A stretch of 52,435 nt of DNA from Muribaculaceae bacterium (GCA_017553785.1 JAFZKD010000068.1:1-52435), one strand, 5' to 3'; counted from the stretch's first letter, positions 16,824-26,532 are shown. Numbers and translations: made by a program. The notes: a model not told the origin generated them from the sequence alone.

Positions 16824-19101
16824 ATATGCCTGTATGCTGATAACGGCGGTGGCTGTATTGCTGCTTGTCTCCTGCTCAACGACCGCTAAACTGGGTGAGA
16901 ATGACATCCTGTACAACGGCGTGAAGCACCTCAAGTATCATGAGGACAGCGTAAAGGTGGACGAAGGTGTGAAAACCGACATTTTCACCGCTATCAATGT
17001 GCGTCCCAACAATCCGCTCTATTCTCCTTACTATAGGACACCATTCCCTATCGGCTTGATGATCTATAACAATATCGATGAGAATGCCACCGGCTTCGAG
17101 GGTTGGATTTACAGGCATTTTGCAGCCAAGCCGGTGCTCATCAAACGTGTGAATCCTCAGGCCCGTGTCGATATGATCAACACGATTCTGCGCAACAACG
17201 GCTATTTCACCTCCTCGGCGTCCTACAAGTTGCATCCGTCCTCCAACCCCAAGAAAGCGAAAATTTCCTATGATGTGAATATCAACCCGCCATACACAAT
17301 AGGCGACGTGGAGTATATGGGCAGCAACGAGACTGTCTTGCAACTGGTGGATTCTCTGGCCCGTATCAACCGTTATCTGCAGACCGGTAGCCGCTATTGC
17401 CTGGACTCGTTGAGTGCGGTACGCATCGATATCACCAACTTTGTACGCAACCGTGGCTACTATTTCTTCAGGCCGGAATACATCCAGTATTTGGCTGACA
17501 GTGTCCAGGACAAGGGCGTGATTCACATGCGACTGGTACCGTCTGTTGATATTCCCAATAATGCAAAGATATGCTACCGCACCAATCACATCACGGCAAC
17601 CGTGGTCAATGATGATGCCGTGGGCGAACCTGATACCGTTGAGATGCGCAACTGTACACTCATCCGATATGAACCGGTTTACATCAAGGACAATGTCATA
17701 CCGTCATGCATCCGCACCCGTCAGGGGCGTCAGTTTCGTGTCAACAGCATTGACCGCACCCAGGCGGCCCTTGCAAAGCTCGGTATCTTCAGCAAAATCG
17801 ACATCCAGGTATATCCTCTTGACACTATCACGCCCGAGGGTGAGGGACTGCTTGACCTGGCTATTTACTGTCAACTCGACAAGCCGTGGGATGTGACGTT
17901 CGAGATGCATGGGTCCTCCAAGAGCAACAGCTTTATCGGGCCGGGTGTCGAGGTGGGAGCCACTCACAAAAATGCCTTTGGTGCAGGGGAGAAGTTCTCG
18001 GTGGACCTCTATGGTGACTATGAGTGGCAGACGGGTGGCGCAGGCTCCTACAAGGGGTCTGACTTCAACTCCTATGAGTTCGGTATCGAGTCCAAACTGG
18101 ATTTCCCGCGCCTGTTGGCCCCCAAGTTCCTTTATCCCTCACGCCGTTATACCAACTGGACGCGTTTCTCGATGAGTGCCGACCTGCTCAATCGTCCTGG
18201 GTACTTCAAGATGGCGCAGTTCACTGTCGCTGCCACTTGGGAGTGGCATGCCAATCGCTATTCCAGCCATGTGCTGACGCCTTTCAAGCTCACTTACAAT
18301 AAGCTCATCAGCCACACTGAAAAGTTTGACTCGGCAATGGTGGACTCAACGAACTTTAAGGATGTCTTCATCCCCAAGATTGAATATACTTATACCTATA
18401 ACCGTGACATCACACCAGTGGATCATATCACATTCATCGCTAGCTTTTCTGAGGCAGGCAACATCTTCTCGGGCATTTGGGCCCTTGCTGGCTCTAAGGG
18501 GACGAAAGAGCTGTTTGGTACGCCCTTTTCCCAGTTTGTAAAAGCACAGGGTCAAGTGGTATGGACCAGGCAGTTGGGTTATGTGTCCGAATTGGCGACC
18601 AGGGTATTTATTGGGGCGGCTCATGCCTATGGCAACAGTGAATCACTGCCTTATAGGGAGCAGTTTTATGCCGGTGGATCTAACTCTGTCCGCGCTTTTG
18701 CCGTTCGTACGATAGGCCCCGGCAGCTACCATCCTGAAACGCGTGACTTGTCCAGTTATTACGATCAGACGGGTACCTTTAAGTTCGAGGCAAACGCCGA
18801 ATACCGTTTCCCCATATTGTCCTATTTCAAGGGGGCAGTCTTCTTGGATGCCGGCAATATCTGGTTGCTTAAAAATGATGAAAACCGCCCTGGCGGACAG
18901 TTGAAGATGAAGAACTTCTTAAAAGAGTTGGCTTTGGGAACCGGTTTGGGACTGCGTTTCGACATGTCGATGCTGGTGGTGCGTGCCGACTTGGGTATCG
19001 CCATCCATGCGCCGTATGACACAGGCAAGAGTCGATATTACAACATCACCAAGTTCAAGAACGGTCTCGCCTTCCACCTAGCCATCGGTTACCCGTTCTG
19101 A
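16807..19101 (+). CDS. tamA: TamA/BamA family outer-membrane beta-barrel lipoprotein
   Basis: A signal peptide ends in LLLVSC, giving a lipidated Cys23, which is typical of Bacteroidetes TamA-like proteins and not of proteobacterial ones. POTRA-like repeats follow (ILYNGVKHLKYHED, INPPYTIGDVEYMG, CIRTRQGRQFRVNSIDRT). The C-terminal Omp85 barrel contains VEVGATHKNAFGAGEKFS, FYAGGSNSVRAFAVRTIGPG (the barrel-lumen loop carrying the RGF-equivalent motif) and a final strand ending in AIGYPF. It is 764 residues. It overlaps tamB by 17 bp, so the two are co-translated. It is convergent with the NlpC/P60 gene, with only 7 bp between stop codons and no terminator visible. Confidence 0.92.
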   Translation: MKANHKYACMLITAVAVLLLVSCSTTAKLGENDILYNGVKHLKYHEDSVKVDEGVKTDIFTAINVRPNNPLYSPYYRTPFPIGLMIYNNIDENATGFEGWIYRHFAAKPVLIKRVNPQARVDMINTILRNNGYFTSSASYKLHPSSNPKKAKISYDVNINPPYTIGDVEYMGSNETVLQLVDSLARINRYLQTGSRYCLDSLSAVRIDITNFVRNRGYYFFRPEYIQYLADSVQDKGVIHMRLVPSVDIPNNAKICYRTNHITATVVNDDAVGEPDTVEMRNCTLIRYEPVYIKDNVIPSCIRTRQGRQFRVNSIDRTQAALAKLGIFSKIDIQVYPLDTITPEGEGLLDLAIYCQLDKPWDVTFEMHGSSKSNSFIGPGVEVGATHKNAFGAGEKFSVDLYGDYEWQTGGAGSYKGSDFNSYEFGIESKLDFPRLLAPKFLYPSRRYTNWTRFSMSADLLNRPGYFKMAQFTVAATWEWHANRYSSHVLTPFKLTYNKLISHTEKFDSAMVDSTNFKDVFIPKIEYTYTYNRDITPVDHITFIASFSEAGNIFSGIWALAGSKGTKELFGTPFSQFVKAQGQVVWTRQLGYVSELATRVFIGAAHAYGNSESLPYREQFYAGGSNSVRAFAVRTIGPGSYHPETRDLSSYYDQTGTFKFEANAEYRFPILSYFKGAVFLDAGNIWLLKNDENRPGGQLKMKNFLKELALGTGLGLRFDMSMLVVRADLGIAIHAPYDTGKSRYYNITKFKNGLAFHLAIGYPF

Positions 19102-19108
19102 TAACACG

Positions 19109-19744
19109 TTATTTCTTCTTGATGAGGCGCCCTGCTGCATAAAAATGGGTGGCGTAGTAGTTTTGCCTCATGTCATCTACGACAACACCCCGTGATGTTG
19201 AGGCGTGTACAAATTTGTTCTCTTTAAGGTAAATCCCGACATGCGAAACCCGGTTCTCACTGCCTGTGATGAAGAAAACCAGATCTCCCTCACGCAGGTC
19301 GTCCAGGTCGATTGTTTTGCAATTCTCTTCCAGTATCTTTGCTGAATTGCGTTGAACCTTGATCTTATAGACTTTTTGATAGACTTCCATCACCAAGCCC
19401 GAGCAGTCGGTGCCCACACCTATGGTATGGTCGGCATAGGCATAAGGAGTGCCAAGCCATTGCTTTAACTCCTTGTACAATTCCTTGTTGTCTTTCCTGT
19501 CCAGTTTGATTTCCAGACGTGCCCACTCGGCACTCACCAGGTAGTGTTCGCCTGATGGGGGACGCTTTTTGTCGGTTTTGTCGGTTGTGTTGTCCTCGTT
19601 GGTGTGGCCGCCACGGTTGCGTCGTTCATGGTAGGGGCGATAGGTATGTGTGTTGTGGCTCGTGCTGCGGCATGATACAACTGGCAGCGACATGGAAAGC
19701 GCCGCTGCCAGATAAAGTATCAGTTTACCGTAACGCTTGAGCAT
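19109..19744 (-). CDS. NlpC/P60 family lipoprotein (peptidoglycan endopeptidase)
   Basis: The protein probably cleaves peptide stems of peptidoglycan in the periplasm. It has a lipobox with Cys25, a charged low-complexity linker (about residues 28-65), and an NlpC/P60 domain from about residue 85. The catalytic residues are Cys114 (GTDCSGLV), His168 (SHVGIYL) and His180 (FVHAS). The domain contains the usual LGTPYAYAD and REGDLVFF motifs. It is the last gene of the long leftward cluster, 6 bp after the DUF5606 gene. No terminator is seen before the convergent tamA stop. Confidence 0.93.
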   Translation of the reverse strand: MLKRYGKLILYLAAALSMSLPVVSCRSTSHNTHTYRPYHERRNRGGHTNEDNTTDKTDKKRPPSGEHYLVSAEWARLEIKLDRKDNKELYKELKQWLGTPYAYADHTIGVGTDCSGLVMEVYQKVYKIKVQRNSAKILEENCKTIDLDDLREGDLVFFITGSENRVSHVGIYLKENKFVHASTSRGVVVDDMRQNYYATHFYAAGRLIKKK

Positions 19745-19750
19745 GGTATT

Positions 19751-20182
19751 TTAGTCTTTCTTTTCTTCTTCGGGAGCGTTTTCCTCCTCTTCGTTGGCAG
19801 TGAAGTCGGTGATACCGGCGCCAATCAGAAGATTGTACCACGAGATGACTTTCTTGATGTCACTGTTGTGGACACGTTCTTGATCCCATTCCTCGAGCAC
19901 TCCTGACATGAACTCATGCAGCTTCTCGGGAGTGGTATAAGAGCTGGCGTCGATTGCTTTGTTGTCATATTTCTTGCTGACATTCTCAAACAGTTTTGTC
20001 AGAGGAATATCATCGGCCGTGGTAAATATTGATATATCGCCGAGTGACATCACGCGTTCACGTGAATGTACTGGGAAACGGTGCTTGTCGGTGAGTCCTT
20101 CAACCAGCAGCATGTTTTTGCCGTATGATACAAGTTTGTAAAGTCCGGGACGTCCCGAAATAGATAAAATTTTCTTCAGCAT
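19751..20182 (-). CDS. DUF5606 family protein
   Basis: This 143-residue cytosolic protein belongs to a family found in Bacteroidetes, with no known function. The N-terminus MLKKILSISGRPGLYKLVSYG is the family hallmark. The middle contains SLGDISIFTTADDIPL, and the tail is strongly acidic (NEEEENAPEEEKKD). It lies between coaE (42 bp) and the NlpC lipoprotein gene (6 bp), a conserved Bacteroidales arrangement. I infer no activity. Confidence 0.85.
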   Translation of the reverse strand: MLKKILSISGRPGLYKLVSYGKNMLLVEGLTDKHRFPVHSRERVMSLGDISIFTTADDIPLTKLFENVSKKYDNKAIDASSYTTPEKLHEFMSGVLEEWDQERVHNSDIKKVISWYNLLIGAGITDFTANEEEENAPEEEKKD

Positions 20183-20224
20183 AGTTGATAATAATGATTA
20201 AATCTTATTGTTATGATGATTAAA

Positions 20225-20803
20225 TTAATTCTTCAACAGTTTGATGATTCTGGGCAAGAGAGGCGAGTCGTCGGTATTGATGATCTCCTTCTCGCACTCG
20301 GCGACGGCTTCTTCTTGTGCTTGGGCGCTTATCCGTTCCTTGACCTGTGCCGATGTTAAGCCGCTTCTTGCCATAACGCGGGTTATGCGCAATTCGACCG
20401 GGGCAGTAACGTGCCATACCTCGTCCACCATCTTGTCCAGTCCGGCTGTTCGCAACAGTGCAGTCTCGATGAATGTTACTGCCACACCTTTGCTGGCTTG
20501 CGTGTCGGCCCAACGAAGCATGTCGCTAGCAGTAGCCGGATGAACGATTGCATTGAGCCGCTTGAGTGTCTGGTCATCAGCAAACGCCATTTTGCTCAGG
20601 TGCTCCTTGTTGATCGTGCCATCGCCATGATAAGTCTCCTTACCGAAGGCATCGACAAGTTGCCGTTTTACCTCGTCGTCATGAATCATAAGAGACTTGG
20701 CTCGTGAATCACAATCATAGACGCTATAGCCCATAACCTGGACTATGCGGGCCACGACACTCTTGCCGCTCCCAATGCCACCTGTAATCGCAATCAGTCT
20801 CAC
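20225..20803 (-). CDS. coaE: Dephospho-CoA kinase
   Basis: It carries out the last step of coenzyme A synthesis, phosphorylating dephospho-CoA at the 3' ribose hydroxyl. It is 192 residues. GGIGSGKSVVAR is the P-loop near residue 8, VYDCDSRAK is the substrate-binding Asp region, ALNAIVHP-type residues (RLNAIVHPAT) are the conserved CoA-site motif, and RSGLTSAQVKERISAQ is the lid. It is packed 3 bp after the YbbR gene. The coaBC gene lies in the same cluster about 6 kb upstream. Confidence 0.95.
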   Translation of the reverse strand: MRLIAITGGIGSGKSVVARIVQVMGYSVYDCDSRAKSLMIHDDEVKRQLVDAFGKETYHGDGTINKEHLSKMAFADDQTLKRLNAIVHPATASDMLRWADTQASKGVAVTFIETALLRTAGLDKMVDEVWHVTAPVELRITRVMARSGLTSAQVKERISAQAQEEAVAECEKEIINTDDSPLLPRIIKLLKN

Positions 20804-20806
20804 GGC

Positions 20807-21769
20807 CTAATGCTTTTCAATGATGTATTCCACGCTGTCGTGGGAGATTTGCACATCTTGGTAAGCAGCCGGCACCTCTCCAATCATCACTTTGACTTTG
20901 TTACCCGAAGAATGGGCCACTTCGTTGTAATCCACTACTGCCGTAATTCCTGCATCGTCCTTGATGCGGCTCATGGGGGAGCGGTAAGTCACCTCGATGT
21001 CGCTGGGGAACAGCAGCATCTTCACGCCTGACGGAGCATTGCGAACGGCGATTTTGATCGACCTGGTCTGAGATTTGAGTTTCTCGATGGGTACCATGAT
21101 GTCAATCGTTCGGGGCTCAACGATGGCGCCGTTGATGGGGGCGATGTTCACCTTGCGGCGCAACGTGTCGGTCAGGTCAACCTCCTCCACATGATAGGTA
21201 TAGACTTCGTTAATCTCGTTAAGTGTCTTTGCGTCGCTAAAGACAAGAACCGAGTCTTGGCTTTGAATCAATACTCCATAAAGGGCGTAATCCTCGCGCG
21301 GTTCGACAAAGATGTCGGTCTTGACCGGCACCTTTTTGCCTGGCAGGTCGGTATATTTGATATTGATGGATTCAGGCAGCACGCTCACGATGGTGGCATG
21401 CTTGTTCAACACATGAGCCAGTGCTTTCTTCAGGTTGCTCTGGTCAATCTTCAGCGTGCTGATACCGTCGCTGTAGTCCGCGAAGCGCAGAATGAGTTTT
21501 GGCTTCTTGTGGAAAAGATAAGAGAAGAACCTGTATCCGCGATCCTTCACAGTAACGTTGAGTGTGTCGGGAAACTTGGAGAGAAGATGCACATTGTCGG
21601 GAAGATTCATCTCGACAGGAACCTTGACATCATCAAGCTGAATGTCGCTGTTAAATGTCAGGAAAGCCCAGAACACTGCCGAAATAATGACAAAACACAA
21701 GAACTGCAGAAACGATCTCGTTCGGGGAGATTGTTTCAACGGCTCCTGTATTTTGTCCCAAAGTCTCAT
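20807..21769 (-). CDS. YbbR-like domain protein
   Basis: A single N-terminal membrane segment (about residues 20-38) is followed by about 280 extracytoplasmic residues with YbbR-type beta repeats (FNSDIQLDDVKVPVEMNL, DLPGKKVPVKTDI, EKLKSQTRSIKIAV). In Firmicutes, YbbR proteins (CdaR) regulate the diadenylate cyclase CdaA. Here no cyclase is adjacent, so that role cannot be assumed. It sits between yajC and coaE in the conserved Bacteroidales order. Confidence 0.85.
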   Translation of the reverse strand: MRLWDKIQEPLKQSPRTRSFLQFLCFVIISAVFWAFLTFNSDIQLDDVKVPVEMNLPDNVHLLSKFPDTLNVTVKDRGYRFFSYLFHKKPKLILRFADYSDGISTLKIDQSNLKKALAHVLNKHATIVSVLPESINIKYTDLPGKKVPVKTDIFVEPREDYALYGVLIQSQDSVLVFSDAKTLNEINEVYTYHVEEVDLTDTLRRKVNIAPINGAIVEPRTIDIMVPIEKLKSQTRSIKIAVRNAPSGVKMLLFPSDIEVTYRSPMSRIKDDAGITAVVDYNEVAHSSGNKVKVMIGEVPAAYQDVQISHDSVEYIIEKH

Positions 21770-21794
21770 GATTCGTCAAGATGGTAGTGAATGA

Positions 21795-22124
21795 TTATTT
21801 CTTCACGTCGGCGCCGGTCTCAGCAACATCCTGCATCGACTGATAGATCGAGTTCTTGTCAATCTTGATGCGTACGCCGTCAGCAATCTCGAGGATAACG
21901 GCGTTGTCCTTGATCTGACGAATGGTGCCATAGATACCGCCAGCGGTCATCACCTTGTCACCGTTCTTCAAACTGTCACGGAAAGCGTTGATCTTTTTCT
22001 GTTTCTTCTGTTGGGGAAACACAATTAAAAACCATACGATCGCAAAAACCAGTGCGATCATGATTAATCCGCTCAAGCTACCGCCACCGGCTCCAGAAGC
22101 TTGCAATAAAATCGTGTTAAGCAT
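21795..22124 (-). CDS. yajC: Preprotein translocase subunit YajC
   Basis: This small inner-membrane protein associates with SecDF-YidC. It is 109 residues: a glycine-rich start, one membrane helix (about residues 18-36, LIMIALVFAIVWFLIVF), the basic motif PQQKKQKKINAFRDSLKNGD, and the conserved DKVMTAGGIYGTI segment. It lies 51 bp after nusB and 25 bp before the YbbR gene. SecDF is not in the window. Confidence 0.95.
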   Translation of the reverse strand: MLNTILLQASGAGGGSLSGLIMIALVFAIVWFLIVFPQQKKQKKINAFRDSLKNGDKVMTAGGIYGTIRQIKDNAVILEIADGVRIKIDKNSIYQSMQDVAETGADVKK

Positions 22125-22175
22125 AATTCTCTTTTATTTGTATAGTTGATAATGAAATTAATTCTAGTCGTTTGA

Positions 22176-23108
22176 TCAGGGCTTATTCACCAACCCACGC
22201 TTGCGCAACTCCTTGACGGCGCTGTTGAGAATGCCGTTAACAAATTGACCGCTTCCAGCAGTGGAGAAGTTCTTAGCCAATTCAATGTATTCGTTGAGCG
22301 TCACAGCCGTGGGAATCTTGTCAAAGTTGCGCATTTCGGCGATGGCAGTACACATGATCAGTCGATCCATCAGCACGATACGGTCCTTATCCCATCGGCT
22401 GTCTTGAACAAGTTCGTCGATGAGTTGGTTGTTCTCGGGCATCTGCGTGACTGTGGCCTTGAAAAGTTCCTTGCCGAACTCACTGTCCTCCTCGTCCTTG
22501 AACATGGGCATAATGGCTTCTTCAGCCCCATCAGCAATGCGACGGAATGTCTTGCAGACGAACTGGCCCACCAGGTCAATGTCGTCTTCGGTCCAGAAAA
22601 GTGAGCGCTGCTCAATAGCATCAGACAGGTTCTCGTCGGGAAGAAGCACTTGCTTCATGAGTTGTTGCCACAACATTGAGTCGGCCACCTCGTTGTCATC
22701 AGGATCGTTCATGTATTCTTGATACACCTCACTCTTGAGTACCTTGTCAAGCATGAGGCGCTCAAAGATCGGATCATCATTCCAAGTGACATTGTGTTCC
22801 TGGGCATACTCTTGTAGCTTCTCATCTCCAGCCAATGCGGCGACCAGACGATTTTTGATAAATTTCTCGTTGGGATGCAGGTCTTCTTCGGTGGGCAGAT
22901 ACTTGTTTTTTGCCTCGTCAAGACGCATTTCCTGAATGTGGGTTAATTCCACGGGCAGCCGCAACAGGTAGTGATACAGCTCATAGGTTTTGTCAAGACA
23001 GGCATTGAGATTGTTTAATCCCTTGGTGAGTGTGCACTCGGGACGGGTGAGCATATAGGAGTACAGGTTTTGTACTACTTTGGTCCGGATTAATACGCGA
23101 TTTATCAT
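22176..23108 (-). CDS. nusB: NusB-type transcription antitermination protein, long form
   Basis: It probably binds boxA RNA with NusE for rRNA antitermination. The start MINRVLIRTKVVQNLYSYM and the C-terminal region (LIMCTAIAEMRNFDKIPTAVTLNEYIELAKNFS, split by short loops) are the recognisable NusB parts. At about 310 residues it is twice the length of E. coli NusB because of a large helical insertion in the middle, as is usual in Bacteroidetes. I chose the ATG at 23108 because the longer open frame starts upstream of the promoter box at 23129-23136. Confidence 0.92.
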   Translation of the reverse strand: MINRVLIRTKVVQNLYSYMLTRPECTLTKGLNNLNACLDKTYELYHYLLRLPVELTHIQEMRLDEAKNKYLPTEEDLHPNEKFIKNRLVAALAGDEKLQEYAQEHNVTWNDDPIFERLMLDKVLKSEVYQEYMNDPDDNEVADSMLWQQLMKQVLLPDENLSDAIEQRSLFWTEDDIDLVGQFVCKTFRRIADGAEEAIMPMFKDEEDSEFGKELFKATVTQMPENNQLIDELVQDSRWDKDRIVLMDRLIMCTAIAEMRNFDKIPTAVTLNEYIELAKNFSTAGSGQFVNGILNSAVKELRKRGLVNKP

Positions 23109-23128
23109 AATGTCATCTTTTGAATTTG

Positions 23129-23136
23129 CAAAATTA
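23129..23136 (-). promoter_or_regulatory. -7 box (TAATTTTG) of nusB
   Basis: It matches TAnnTTTG on the minus strand, 20 bp before the nusB ATG in the 60-bp gap after rlmB. It suggests that nusB to nlpC is a separate transcription unit from dnaN to rlmB. Confidence 0.55.
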
Positions 23137-23168
23137 CTCAAAAAAGGCGGGATAAACAAGCGATTGGG

Positions 23169-23927
23169 CTAATTCGGCACTTGTTTGTCATTGAGCCTTT
23201 GACGAACCACTTCATAGATCATGATTCCACCAGCCACCGACACATTCAGTGAATTGATATTACCGAATTCAGGAATCAGCACTTGGGTGTCACAGAGTCT
23301 CATGATTTCGGGCGAGATGCCTTTGTCTTCTGCTCCAAGGACGATGGCCACCGGGCCAGTGTAATCCGCTTGGCAATATGAATGATGGCTCTTGTCACTT
23401 GTGCCGACAATCTTAAATCCGCTGTTAATCAGATACTTTACTGTACTAACGAGATTGCGTTCACGGCACACCGGCAGATAGTTGAGCGCACCGGCCGAAG
23501 TCTTGACGGCATCGGCATTGACGCTCACGCTCTCATGATCAGGGATGATGATCGCGCTCACACCGGCACATTCGCAAGTCCGGGCTACAGCACCGAAGTT
23601 CCGCACATCGGTCACGCCATCAAGAATAACAAAAAATGGGTTGTCTCCGTTGTCAAAAAGCTGCGGAACAAGGTCCTCGGTCTTGTAATAGGTGACTGCG
23701 GCCATCAATGCGAGCACGCCTTGATGGTTGCGCTTGGTGATGCGGTCTATTTTTTGTACAGGCACACGCTGGACTGGCACCCGCAACTGCCGGGCTCGCT
23801 CGATAATCTCCTTGGCGGTCTCATCATTGAGTGATTTGCTCAACAGGATCTTATCAATGTCCTGAACAGCGTCCAACGCTTCGAGAACGGCATGGATTCC
23901 GTAGATGTATTGTGACTTGTCAATCAT
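23169..23927 (-). CDS. rlmB: 23S rRNA (guanosine-2'-O-)-methyltransferase RlmB-like (SpoU family)
   Basis: This SPOUT methyltransferase is predicted to methylate the ribose of a 23S rRNA guanosine. The start YIYGIHAVLEAL belongs to the substrate-binding domain. Motif 1 is LDGVTDVRNFGAVART, motif 2 is VLGAEDKGISPE, and motif 3 is IPEFGNINSLNVSVAGGI, forming the SAM-binding knot. I chose the ATG at 23927 (MIDKSQ), which overlaps the recN stop by 8 bp. A longer frame to 23969 would overlap recN by 50 bp. The exact target nucleotide is inferred from the family. Confidence 0.93.
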   Translation of the reverse strand: MIDKSQYIYGIHAVLEALDAVQDIDKILLSKSLNDETAKEIIERARQLRVPVQRVPVQKIDRITKRNHQGVLALMAAVTYYKTEDLVPQLFDNGDNPFFVILDGVTDVRNFGAVARTCECAGVSAIIIPDHESVSVNADAVKTSAGALNYLPVCRERNLVSTVKYLINSGFKIVGTSDKSHHSYCQADYTGPVAIVLGAEDKGISPEIMRLCDTQVLIPEFGNINSLNVSVAGGIMIYEVVRQRLNDKQVPN

Positions 23928-25599
23928 TGAGTTTATTGTTATAGTTGTTCTTAATGAGTGATTTGGCATTCTCGATAGCGGCTTGGTTCAAGTCTTTGCC
24001 ACTGAGCATGCGTGCTATTTCCAGAACATGGGCCTGCTCGTCCAGGAATTCAACCTGAGTGAGCGTCTCGACATCGTTGTCGGCTTTGAATACGCGCATG
24101 TGGTGCTTGCCGTTGGCTGCAACCTGTGGAAGGTGGGTGATGGCAATGACCTGGATGCTGGTGGCTATATCCGCCATCATTTCGCCAATCTTGTTAGCGA
24201 TGTCTCCGCTAACGCCGGTATCCACCTCGTCAAAGATGATGCTGGGCAACTGCATCTGACGAGCGATAATCGTCTTGATGCAGAGCATGACACGTGATAT
24301 CTCACCGCCCGAAGCGGTGTCCTTGACTGGCATCGGTCGTTGGTTTTTATTGAATGCCATCATGAATTCGACATGATCGGTTCCGCTTGGGCCGAGGGGC
24401 ATCTCGGTGAATTCGACATCAAAGGCGATATTTTTCATGCCCAAGGGAGACGCTAGTGACAACAGTTCTTTGCTAAACCGTTTCGCGGCATCATGCCTCC
24501 TGGCTGATAATTGCTTGGCTATGCGGTCGGCTTTGCCGAATAAAGCATCGACACGGGCAGTCAGCTCTTGAATGATCTCATCATTGTTCTCGATTTCGCC
24601 CAACCTGTGCTCGTAATCCTGTTGTATCTCTATCAGTTGGTTAACACTTTGGACATTGTGCTTGCGTTGAAGGGTGAAAATCCCGTTCAAACGCTCGTTT
24701 ACGCGGGCTAATTCAGCGGGATCATCGTTGAGGGTGTCGACAATGGCGTTGACACTCTGAGCGATATCTTTGAGCTCAATCAGTGATGACCGCACTCTTG
24801 AGGCCATTCCCTCAATGTCCGAGAGGTTCGGTTCAGCCTCTTCAAGCCGTTGTGCGACAATGGCTAATCGCTCCAGAATACTGTTCTCTTCACTGTTCAG
24901 CTCGTTTTCAACGCTCCACATGCTTTCCTTGAGCTCAGTGATATTACTCAGTTTGCCCTGCAGCGCTTCCAGCTGTTGGTCTTCGTCGGGCATTAAACGC
25001 ATCGACTGAAGTTGATCAAGCTGAAAACGGATATAGTCCTCATCTTGACGTGACTTTTCAATCTTCTGCTTGGTCTGTTCCAGCAGTGCCACAGTTTCTC
25101 GGTATTCTTGATAGGCTTGGCGATAATCTGCCAACAGATCATTGTTGTCGGCAAGACTGTCAAGGATAGAGAGATGGAACGAGGGTTGGGAGAGCAGCAT
25201 GTTGCTGTGCTGGGAATGGATGTCGAGCAGTCTCGTGCTCAGGTCTCGCAACAGGTTCAGTGCGACGGGTGTGTCGTTGATGAATGCTCTGGATCTGCCA
25301 TTGGGCGACAATTCCCTCCTGACCAGGCACTCATGCTCATCCCAGTCAATGTCGTTTTCTTTAAAGAAGGGTTTAAGACCATAGCCGCTGATGTCGAACG
25401 ATGCTTCAACCACAGTCTTGACGCTTGTGTCGCGGATTGCTTTGCTATCGGCGCGTCCGCCAAGAATCAGACTCAGCGCACCAAGAATCAGGGATTTTCC
25501 TGCACCTGTCTCACCTGTGATGATTGTCAAGCCATCGGAAAACTCAAGATCGAGTTTATCGATGAGCGCATAGTTAGAGATGTGCAGCAGCTTGATCAT
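23920..25599 (-). CDS. recN: DNA repair protein RecN
   Basis: This is an SMC-like ATPase for double-strand-break repair. It is 559 residues. The N-terminal Walker A is ITGETGAGKSLIL, with the typical ISNYALIDKLDLEF start. A central coiled coil spans about residues 150-370. The signature TASGGEISRVMLCIK and Walker B SIIFDEVDTGVSG lie in the C-terminal ATPase half, followed by QVIAITHLPQVAA. It overlaps rlmB by 8 bp and lies 9 bp after the DUF4835 gene. Confidence 0.97.
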   Translation of the reverse strand: MIKLLHISNYALIDKLDLEFSDGLTIITGETGAGKSLILGALSLILGGRADSKAIRDTSVKTVVEASFDISGYGLKPFFKENDIDWDEHECLVRRELSPNGRSRAFINDTPVALNLLRDLSTRLLDIHSQHSNMLLSQPSFHLSILDSLADNNDLLADYRQAYQEYRETVALLEQTKQKIEKSRQDEDYIRFQLDQLQSMRLMPDEDQQLEALQGKLSNITELKESMWSVENELNSEENSILERLAIVAQRLEEAEPNLSDIEGMASRVRSSLIELKDIAQSVNAIVDTLNDDPAELARVNERLNGIFTLQRKHNVQSVNQLIEIQQDYEHRLGEIENNDEIIQELTARVDALFGKADRIAKQLSARRHDAAKRFSKELLSLASPLGMKNIAFDVEFTEMPLGPSGTDHVEFMMAFNKNQRPMPVKDTASGGEISRVMLCIKTIIARQMQLPSIIFDEVDTGVSGDIANKIGEMMADIATSIQVIAITHLPQVAANGKHHMRVFKADNDVETLTQVEFLDEQAHVLEIARMLSGKDLNQAAIENAKSLIKNNYNNKLND

Positions 25600-25608
25600 T
25601 ACACAAAA

Positions 25609-26532
25609 TCAGGGTCTGTATTCCTTTTTGATCTCCGAAAGTCGCTGGTTTTCGCTGGGATACACTTGATAGAGCATTTCGTACACTGATTCTTTCTCGC
25701 TCATATTGGCTTTGCTGTAAATATTGATGAGCTCGTCAAGCTTAGCGTCCTTGAACATTGCCAAGCAAACCGACAAGGGATCTGCCGAATAAATTTTTGC
25801 GAGATTCTCAAGGGTATGGGTGATAGCCGAACGGCCTTTGTCCACTGTGATGACCATCTGGTCTAATCCCATGCGGTGATAGTCGTAGAGAACTTGGCGG
25901 ATTGGAGATGTCGCTTTGTCGGTGAAAGCACTCAGCACAGCGCTGCGGTTGGTCCTGTCTTCAAATGCCTTCCAGCCGCTTTCTCCGCTACTTTGGGCAA
26001 AACGTACAACTTGGGCTGCGGCTTCATAGTAAGGTTCGCCACCATTGAGCTGGAAAGAGTCAAAATCCAGGGCAATGATCATATAGGCCCAGAAGTTCAG
26101 TATCGCGGTGAGATTGTCTCGCATCTCTAACTCCGAGAATACCAGTTGTTGCCCTGGCTCGTAATTGAACTTGACTTTTGTGTCCTTGAAGTTGATGAGG
26201 GCTGTCGTATAGGTACTGTTGTATACGGGACGTTCTGAAGTGATCTGCAAATCGCCTTCCATCAGTCCGGTGCTGTTTTCATACTTACTAACCGTGAAAA
26301 GCAGTTTACAGTTGATTTTCTCGTTATTGCCGAAAATGGTATTGGTCCACTTGGTCAAGTTCATGTAGTCGGCAATGGCCTGTTTTAGCTCATCGAACAC
26401 CGTTGCGCTACCATCGGTTATATTTTTATAGTTGATTTCTACGTTACAATTCAATTCGGTAGCTTCTTCATCAGCGGTCGCATTGAATGCGCTTAGCAGC
26501 ACAACCAGCATCAGCAATAATATCTTTTTCAT
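25609..26532 (-). CDS. DUF4835 family secreted protein
   Basis: It has a signal peptide (MKKILLLMLVVLLSAFNATA) and about 285 mature residues. LNCNVEINYKNI at the mature start is the family hallmark. Conserved aromatic blocks follow, including YNSTYTTALINFKD, NLTAILNFWAYMIIALDFDSF and FKDAKLDELINIY. I recall the family being labelled PorD, a type IX secretion component, in some annotations; no other type IX gene is in the window, so I do not assign it. The start overlaps the coaBC stop by 4 bp (ATGA), and the position between coaBC and recN is conserved in Bacteroidales. Confidence 0.85.
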   Translation of the reverse strand: MKKILLLMLVVLLSAFNATADEEATELNCNVEINYKNITDGSATVFDELKQAIADYMNLTKWTNTIFGNNEKINCKLLFTVSKYENSTGLMEGDLQITSERPVYNSTYTTALINFKDTKVKFNYEPGQQLVFSELEMRDNLTAILNFWAYMIIALDFDSFQLNGGEPYYEAAAQVVRFAQSSGESGWKAFEDRTNRSAVLSAFTDKATSPIRQVLYDYHRMGLDQMVITVDKGRSAITHTLENLAKIYSADPLSVCLAMFKDAKLDELINIYSKANMSEKESVYEMLYQVYPSENQRLSEIKKEYRP